From the NCBI RefSeq assembly GCF_008124835.1, contig NZ_VNHW01000004.1, positions 1 through 64,000 on the forward strand: a stretch of DNA of 64,000 nt, read 5' to 3'. This DNA comes from Blastococcus xanthinilyticus. Its GTDB lineage: Bacteria > Actinomycetota > Actinomycetes > Mycobacteriales > Geodermatophilaceae. The notes beneath the pieces are model-generated. The model did not search any database, was not told the origin of the DNA, and worked only from the letters and a program-made list of their open reading frames with translations. Both the position numbers and the translations under genes were made by a program. Shown piece by piece: positions 60,334-64,000 of this stretch. How positions within the stretch are numbered: the first letter of the stretch is position 1; every line of letters starts with the position of its first letter.

Positions 60334-61283
60334 CCGCCCTGCGGCCCCCGGGCACCCAGGCGCACCGGCAGGAGCGGCTGCGCGCCGCGTACCGGCACTG
60401 CGCGGCCATCGCCGCCGAGCACGGCAAGAGCTACCACCTGGCCACGCGCCTGCTCACCCCCGACCGGCGCCCGGCGGTGCACGCGCTCTACGCCGCCGCC
60501 CGGGTCGCCGACGACCTGGTGGACGTGCCCGGCGCGGACCCCGAGGGCGACCTGGCGGAGTGGTCCCGCGCCGTCCTCGCCGAGCTGGACACCGGCTGGT
60601 CCGACGACCCGGTCCGGCTCGCCCTGGTGCACACCTACCGCCGGTACGACATCCCCGTCGAGCACCTCGTCGACTTCCTGGCCGCGATGACCAGCGACCT
60701 GGAGGTCACCGGCTACGCCGACCTGGCCGCGCTGGACCGGTACATGTGGGGCTCGGCGTCGGTGATCGGGCTGCAGGTCCTCCCGGTGCTGGGCACCGCC
60801 CCCGGGGTGGCCCGCGAGGAGGCCGCGCCGCACGCGATCGCCCTCGGCGAGGCGTTCCAGCTGACCAACTTCCTCCGCGACGTCGCCGAGGACGCCGACC
60901 GCGGGCGGGTCTACCTCCCCGCCGACCTCATGGCCGCGCACGGGGTGACCCGCGAGCAGCTGGTCGAGCGGCGGCACGACGCCCGGTTCGCCGCGCTCAT
61001 GCGCGAGATGGTTGCGATCGTCCGGCGGCGGTACGACGACGCCGCCCCCGGGACGCCGCTGCTCGCACCGGAGTCCCGTGACTGCGTGCGCGCCGCCACC
61101 GACCTCTACGGCGGCATCCTCACCGAGATCGAGCGCGCGGACTACCGGGTGCTGGACGGGCGGGTGTCGGTGTCCAGGCCGCGCCGCCTGGCGGTGTTCG
61201 CCCGCCGGTTGACCGCCGCCCAGCTGGCCAGGGTCAGGGTCACCATGGCGAACCCGAAGAGCAGGTCTTCCACCGGCGCGTAG
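60330..61283 (+). CDS. crtB: Phytoene synthase CrtB
   Basis: A 317-residue squalene/phytoene synthase that condenses two geranylgeranyl diphosphates. The first Asp-rich motif is ARVADDLVDVPGADPEGDL and the second is FLRDVAEDADRGRVYLP, with YMWGSASVIGLQVLPVLG between. GTG 60330 overlaps the crtI stop by 4 bases. The last 47 codons overlap the convergent lycopene cyclase gene; family sequence appears to end near GRVSVSRPRRLAVFARRL. Confidence 0.9.
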   Translation: MTALRPPGTQAHRQERLRAAYRHCAAIAAEHGKSYHLATRLLTPDRRPAVHALYAAARVADDLVDVPGADPEGDLAEWSRAVLAELDTGWSDDPVRLALVHTYRRYDIPVEHLVDFLAAMTSDLEVTGYADLAALDRYMWGSASVIGLQVLPVLGTAPGVAREEAAPHAIALGEAFQLTNFLRDVAEDADRGRVYLPADLMAAHGVTREQLVERRHDARFAALMREMVAIVRRRYDDAAPGTPLLAPESRDCVRAATDLYGGILTEIERADYRVLDGRVSVSRPRRLAVFARRLTAAQLARVRVTMANPKSRSSTGA

Positions 61284-61489
61284 GCGATCCGCGGGCCCCA
61301 GATGGTGCCCGGGTCGTAGGTGACGACGTCCAGGCCGGTCAGCACGCCGTTCATCAGCAGCTGGAAGGTGATGACGATCGCGTAGGCGGTCCAGAACACC
61401 TTCCGGGTGACCATGCGGGTGCGGTAGACGGCCAGGTCGACGACCAGCACGCCGACGACCGCGAGCACGGCCAGCGCCGAGTAGCTCAC
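61142..61489 (-). CDS. Lycopene cyclase domain protein (CrtYd-type subunit)
   Basis: A 115-residue membrane protein with three helices: VLAVVGVLVVDLAVYRTR, TAYAIVITFQLLMNGVL and the region LLFGFAMVTLTLASWAAV. The conserved PxE segment appears as YAPVEDLLFG. With CrtYc it forms a heterodimeric lycopene cyclase of the actinobacterial kind. The GTG at 61489 overlaps the CrtYc stop by 4 bases. Its last 142 bases lie over the 3' end of crtB on the other strand. Whether the ring formed is beta or epsilon, or a C50 type, cannot be told. Confidence 0.83.
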   Translation of the reverse strand: MSYSALAVLAVVGVLVVDLAVYRTRMVTRKVFWTAYAIVITFQLLMNGVLTGLDVVTYDPGTIWGPRIAYAPVEDLLFGFAMVTLTLASWAAVNRRANTARRRGLDTDTRPSSTR

Positions 61490-61851
61490 CGGCCCACCCG
61501 CTCCCCGGGTGGCAGCGCTTCCTCGGCCGGGTACCCGGCGTCCCAGCGGGTCACCTTGCGCACCGCCTCCAGCGCGAGCACCGAGCACAGCGGGACGACG
61601 AGGAAGAACAGCACCTCCTCCAGCGGGATCCCCCCGGGCAGCCGGACGTCGAGGGTGCGGGTGGCCGAGTAGTCCCAGTGCCCCTGCGCGATCGCGTAGA
61701 GCACCCAGACGACGAAGACCACGAACTCCGGCACGACGGCCACCAACAGCCGCCGCCAGCGGGCGTAGACCCGCACCCCGAGGACCAGCTCCAGCGGCGC
61801 GGTGACCAGGAGGCAGCCGGCCAGCAGGGCCAGGTAGGTCAGCTGCTCCAC
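61486..61851 (-). CDS. Lycopene cyclase domain protein (CrtYc-type subunit)
   Basis: A 121-residue membrane protein with helices at LALLAGCLLVTAPLELVLGV, LLVAVVPEFVVFVVWVLYAI and VLFFLVVPLCSVLALEAV. The motif LPGGIPLEEVLFFLVVPL holds the conserved PxEE residues of CrtYc/YcYd cyclases. The start is GTG 61851. It follows the Rv2175c-like gene by 43 bases and overlaps CrtYd. Confidence 0.85.
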   Translation of the reverse strand: MEQLTYLALLAGCLLVTAPLELVLGVRVYARWRRLLVAVVPEFVVFVVWVLYAIAQGHWDYSATRTLDVRLPGGIPLEEVLFFLVVPLCSVLALEAVRKVTRWDAGYPAEEALPPGERVGR

Positions 61852-61894
61852 GGAACCGGCTTCCGTCCCCGCCGCACGCCCGGATGCACCCGGC

Positions 61895-62218
61895 TCAGAG
61901 GGCCAGCGCCTGCGCCCGGCGGGTGACCTCGGTGTGCCGGTCGTCCCGGAGCGCCTGCACCGGGGTGCCGGGGAGCGACTCGTCCTCGCGGAACAGCCAG
62001 TCGAATGCCTCCTCGTCGCTGAAGCCGCCGTCCTTCAGCACGGTCAGCAGGCCTGGCAGGTGCTTGAGGATCACCCCGTCCTGGACGAATGCCGCGGGGA
62101 TCTTCCCGTTCCCGCTGCCGGGGACGGCCATCAGCTTCCGGTCGCGCAGCAGCTGCCGGACCCGGTTCGGCGACGTGCCCAGCAGCTGGGCGACCTCGGC
62201 GGGGGTGAACGTGTCCAT
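61895..62218 (-). CDS. Rv2175c-like DNA-binding protein
   Basis: A 107-residue protein with a winged helix-turn-helix of the excisionase/MerR kind at the N-terminus (TFTPAEVAQLLGTSPNRVRQ, LLRDRKLMAVPGSGNGKIPA) and the Rv2175c C-terminal domain (VILKHLPGLLTVLKDGGFSD, EEAFDWLFREDESLPGTPVQ). In M. tuberculosis Rv2175c is phosphorylated by PknL, encoded next to it; a PknL-like gene lies 1.2 kb away here. ATG 62218 is only 13 bases from the divergent oxidase start. It is upstream of the lycopene cyclase genes and probably in one transcript with them. Confidence 0.88.
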   Translation of the reverse strand: MDTFTPAEVAQLLGTSPNRVRQLLRDRKLMAVPGSGNGKIPAAFVQDGVILKHLPGLLTVLKDGGFSDEEAFDWLFREDESLPGTPVQALRDDRHTEVTRRAQALAL

Positions 62219-62232
62219 AGGATGCGAGCCTA
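62218..62232. promoter_or_regulatory. Overlapping divergent leaderless promoters
   Basis: The two start codons are 13 bases apart within the inverted repeat CATAGG-N7-CCTATG (62216-62234). On the plus strand TAGGAT (62218-62223) is 8 bases before ATG 62232; on the minus strand TAGGCT (62227-62232) is 8 bases before ATG 62218. Each -10 element would thus overlap the other gene's start codon. The -35 regions would lie in the opposite coding sequence. Confidence 0.6.
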
Positions 62233-63383
62233 TGGCGACCATCGGACCAGCCGACAGCCCGGTGCCGGGACAGCCGCAGCCCGACGGCGGCGCGGAGGTC
62301 GCCGAGGACCCCGGCCTGGAGCCCCCGTACCTCGACCTGGAGGCCCTGGAGGCCCGGTCGCGGGAGCTGCTCCCCCAGCCCACCTACGACTACTACGCCG
62401 GTGGCGCGGAGACCGAGACGACCATGCGCGAGGCCACCGCGGCGTGGCGCTCGTGGCGGCTGCGGCCCCGGGTCCTGCGCGGGGTCACCGAGGCGTCCCT
62501 GGCCACCGAGCTGCTCGGGGCGGCGGTGGGCACGCCGATCGGCATCGCCCCGTGGGCCTACCAGGCGATGGCCCATCCCGACGGCGAGCTGGCCACCGCC
62601 CGCGCCGCCGCGGCCTCGGGCGCGCTCATGACCGTGTCGACCAGCGCCAACAACAGCCTGGAAGAGGTCGCCGAGGCCGCCCCGGGCAGCCCGCGGTGGT
62701 TCCAGCTGTACCGGCTGCACTCCGACCGGCACACCGAGGACCTCGCCCGGCGCGCCGGGGACGCCGGCTACCAGGCGCTGGTCCTCACCGTCGACGTCCC
62801 GGTGCTCGGCCGCCGCCGCCGCGACATGGGGCACGACTTCGTGCACCGCGCCGGCGTCCGGATGGCCAACCGGCCGCCCGAGGGCGAGGAGCCGACGCTG
62901 GACGGCCTGGCCACCGGCACCTGGACCTTCGACGCGATCGCCCGCTTCGGCGAGGTGTCGGGGCTGCCGGTGGTCGTCAAGGGCATCCTCCGGGGCGACG
63001 ACGCCGTCCGCTGCGTGCAGGCCGGCGCCGCCGCGGTCTGGGTGACCACGCACGGCGGACGCCAGGCCGATCCGTGCGTCGCCAGCGCGCACGCCCTCCC
63101 GGAGGTGGTCGACGCGGTGGGCGACGACGCCGAGGTCTACGCCGACGGCGGCATCCGCTCGGGCTCCGACGTGCTCACCGCGCTGGCGCTGGGCGCCTCG
63201 GCTGTCTTCCTGGGCCGGCCGATCGCCTGGGGGCTCACGACCGGCGGCGAGCGCGGCGTCGCCGGCGTGATCGACGGGCTGACCGCCGAGCTGGCGCACG
63301 CCATGGTCCTCTGCGGGCTGCCCGACGTCCGTGCGCTCCCCCGGGACACCGTGACCCCGGCCGGCGTGATCCGGCGCACCTGA
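62232..63383 (+). CDS. FMN-dependent alpha-hydroxyacid oxidase (lactate oxidase family)
   Basis: A 383-residue TIM-barrel flavoenzyme. [20 protein letters not shown], the FMN-binding [59 protein letters not shown] and [20 protein letters not shown] are family features; the catalytic His/Arg are in [20 protein letters not shown]. It would oxidise lactate, glycolate or a larger alpha-hydroxy acid. The family usually reads NHGGRQLD; here THGGRQAD may shift substrate choice. ATG 62232 has no ribosome binding site. Confidence 0.88.
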   Translation: MATIGPADSPVPGQPQPDGGAEVAEDPGLEPPYLDLEALEARSRELLPQPTYDYYAGGAETETTMREATAAWRSWRLRPRVLRGVTEASLATELLGAAVGTPIGIAPWAYQAMAHPDGELATARAAAASGALMTVSTSANNSLEEVAEAAPGSPRWFQLYRLHSDRHTEDLARRAGDAGYQALVLTVDVPVLGRRRRDMGHDFVHRAGVRMANRPPEGEEPTLDGLATGTWTFDAIARFGEVSGLPVVVKGILRGDDAVRCVQAGAAAVWVTTHGGRQADPCVASAHALPEVVDAVGDDAEVYADGGIRSGSDVLTALALGASAVFLGRPIAWGLTTGGERGVAGVIDGLTAELAHAMVLCGLPDVRALPRDTVTPAGVIRRT

Positions 63384-63452
63384 CCACGCGCACCAGCCGT
63401 ACCAGGGGCCTCCCGACCCGCGTGGTTGGGCCCGGGGAACGGCTACCCCTCC

Positions 63453-63458
63453 TACACT
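63453..63458 (+). promoter_or_regulatory. Putative -10 element of pknL
   Basis: TACACT is 7 bases before GTG 63466, in a short A+T-richer stretch, consistent with a leaderless message. Confidence 0.5.
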
Positions 63459-63465
63459 CGGCAGG

Positions 63466-64000
63466 GTGGACACCGCCGTGACCGACCCCGTGGTCGGCCT
63501 CGTTCTCGAGGGGCGCTACCGCCTCGAGGAGCGGCTGGCGCGCGGCGGCATGTCCACGGTCTACGCCGCCACCGACCTGCGGCTGCACAAGACCGTCGCG
63601 GTGAAGGTCATGGCCGAGCACCTGGCCCACGACCCCACGTTCGTCGACCGGTTCACCCGCGAGGCGCGGGCCGCGGCCATGCTCAGCCACGTCAACGTGG
63701 TGGGCGTCAGCGACCAGGGCAGCGACCAGGGGCTGGTCTTCCTGGTGATGGAGCTGGTGCGCGGCCGCACGCTGCGCGACCTGCTCAGCGCCCGCGGCCG
63801 GCTCACCGTCGCCGAGGCCTTCGCCGTCCTCGAGCCGGTGCTGGCCGGGCTCACCGCCGCGCACCGCGCCGGCATCGTGCACCGCGACATCAAGCCCGAG
63901 AACGTGCTGATCGGCGTCGACGGCGTGGTGAAGGTGGCCGACTTCGGCCTGGCCCGCGCCGTCGTCGGCACCGGGCAGACCAGCCAGACCGGCGGCGTGC
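63466..64000 (+). CDS. pknL: Serine/threonine protein kinase PknL, N-terminal part
   Basis: The first 178 codons of a Hanks-type kinase; the gene leaves the right edge. Visible kinase motifs are the Gly loop [14 protein letters not shown], the Lys in [11 protein letters not shown], the catalytic loop [13 protein letters not shown] and DFG in [13 protein letters not shown]. The start GTG 63466 gives [20 protein letters not shown]. The neighbour Rv2175c-like gene and prenyl synthase/metF context support the PknL (Rv2176) assignment. Whether a membrane helix and PASTA repeats follow cannot be seen. Confidence 0.9.
   Translation, partial: MDTAVTDPVVGLVLEGRYRLEERLARGGMSTVYAATDLRLHKTVAVKVMAEHLAHDPTFVDRFTREARAAAMLSHVNVVGVSDQGSDQGLVFLVMELVRGRTLRDLLSARGRLTVAEAFAVLEPVLAGLTAAHRAGIVHRDIKPENVLIGVDGVVKVADFGLARAVVGTGQTSQTGGV

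Noticed and set aside
1-64000. tRNA, rRNA, riboswitch or complete insertion sequence
   Set aside because: No cloverleaf-type sequence, rRNA match, transposase motif or terminal inverted repeats with target duplications was recognised by eye. A covariance-model search would be needed to exclude small RNAs.

Overview
The window is very high-GC DNA whose genes mostly start with GTG or ATG and are often joined by 4-base ATGA or GTGA stop/start overlaps. Gene order follows the Mycobacterium tuberculosis chromosome: wag31-yggT-sepF-yggS-pgeF-ftsZ-ftsQ-murC-murG-ftsW-murD-mraY-murF-murE-ftsI-ftsL-rsmH-mraZ (Rv2145c to Rv2166c), and later metF, a prenyl synthase, an Rv2175c-like DNA-binding protein and pknL (Rv2172c to Rv2176). 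With the carotenoid genes this points to a pigmented actinobacterium. A member of the Geodermatophilaceae is my best guess from content; no search was run.

Layout. 1-3.9 kb: a divergent ABC ATPase start and a sugar (alpha-glucoside type) ABC importer operon behind a CebR-like LacI-family operator. 4.0-24.2 kb: the complete division and cell wall (dcw) cluster on the minus strand, headed by mraZ with a five-repeat MraZ operator. 24.3-29.0 kb: moxR-DUF58-transglutaminase operon. 29.3-31.9 kb: DUF3040 protein, SOS-controlled dinB and a membrane protein. 32.2-34.8 kb: a compact operon of a Gly-Ala-Asp repeat peptide, a JmjC/cupin oxygenase and a sucrase/ferredoxin-like protein; this is the best candidate for an undescribed system. 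34.8-40.9 kb: assorted enzymes, a pseudogene, an AraC regulator, a 16-bp tandem repeat array and a small acidic lipoprotein. 40.9-45.7 kb: an SOS-controlled dnaE2 operon. 45.8-51.2 kb: a five-gene operon that includes a carotenoid oxidoreductase, CruF and a glycosyltransferase. 51.3-56.6 kb: adenosine kinase, a phospholipid-type synthase, a lipase and two frameshifted genes. 56.6-61.9 kb: metF and the core carotenoid genes (prenyl synthase, crtI, crtB, lycopene cyclase subunits). 61.9-64 kb: Rv2175c-like protein, an FMN alpha-hydroxyacid oxidase and the start of pknL.

Functional links. The dcw block makes lipid II (MurC-F, MraY, MurG), builds the septum (FtsZ, SepF, FtsQ, FtsL, FtsW, FtsI) and organises the pole (Wag31). 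The prenyl synthase, CrtB, CrtI and CrtYc/Yd would give lycopene and a cyclised carotenoid; the 46.9-50.5 kb genes would hydroxylate, desaturate and glycosylate the other end. Three LexA-type boxes (dinB, the dnaE2 operon, a DUF222/HNH gene) form a small SOS regulon. Many genes here have a TANNNT hexamer 6-8 bases before the start codon, which suggests leaderless transcripts.

No tRNA, rRNA, CRISPR array or complete insertion sequence was recognised.
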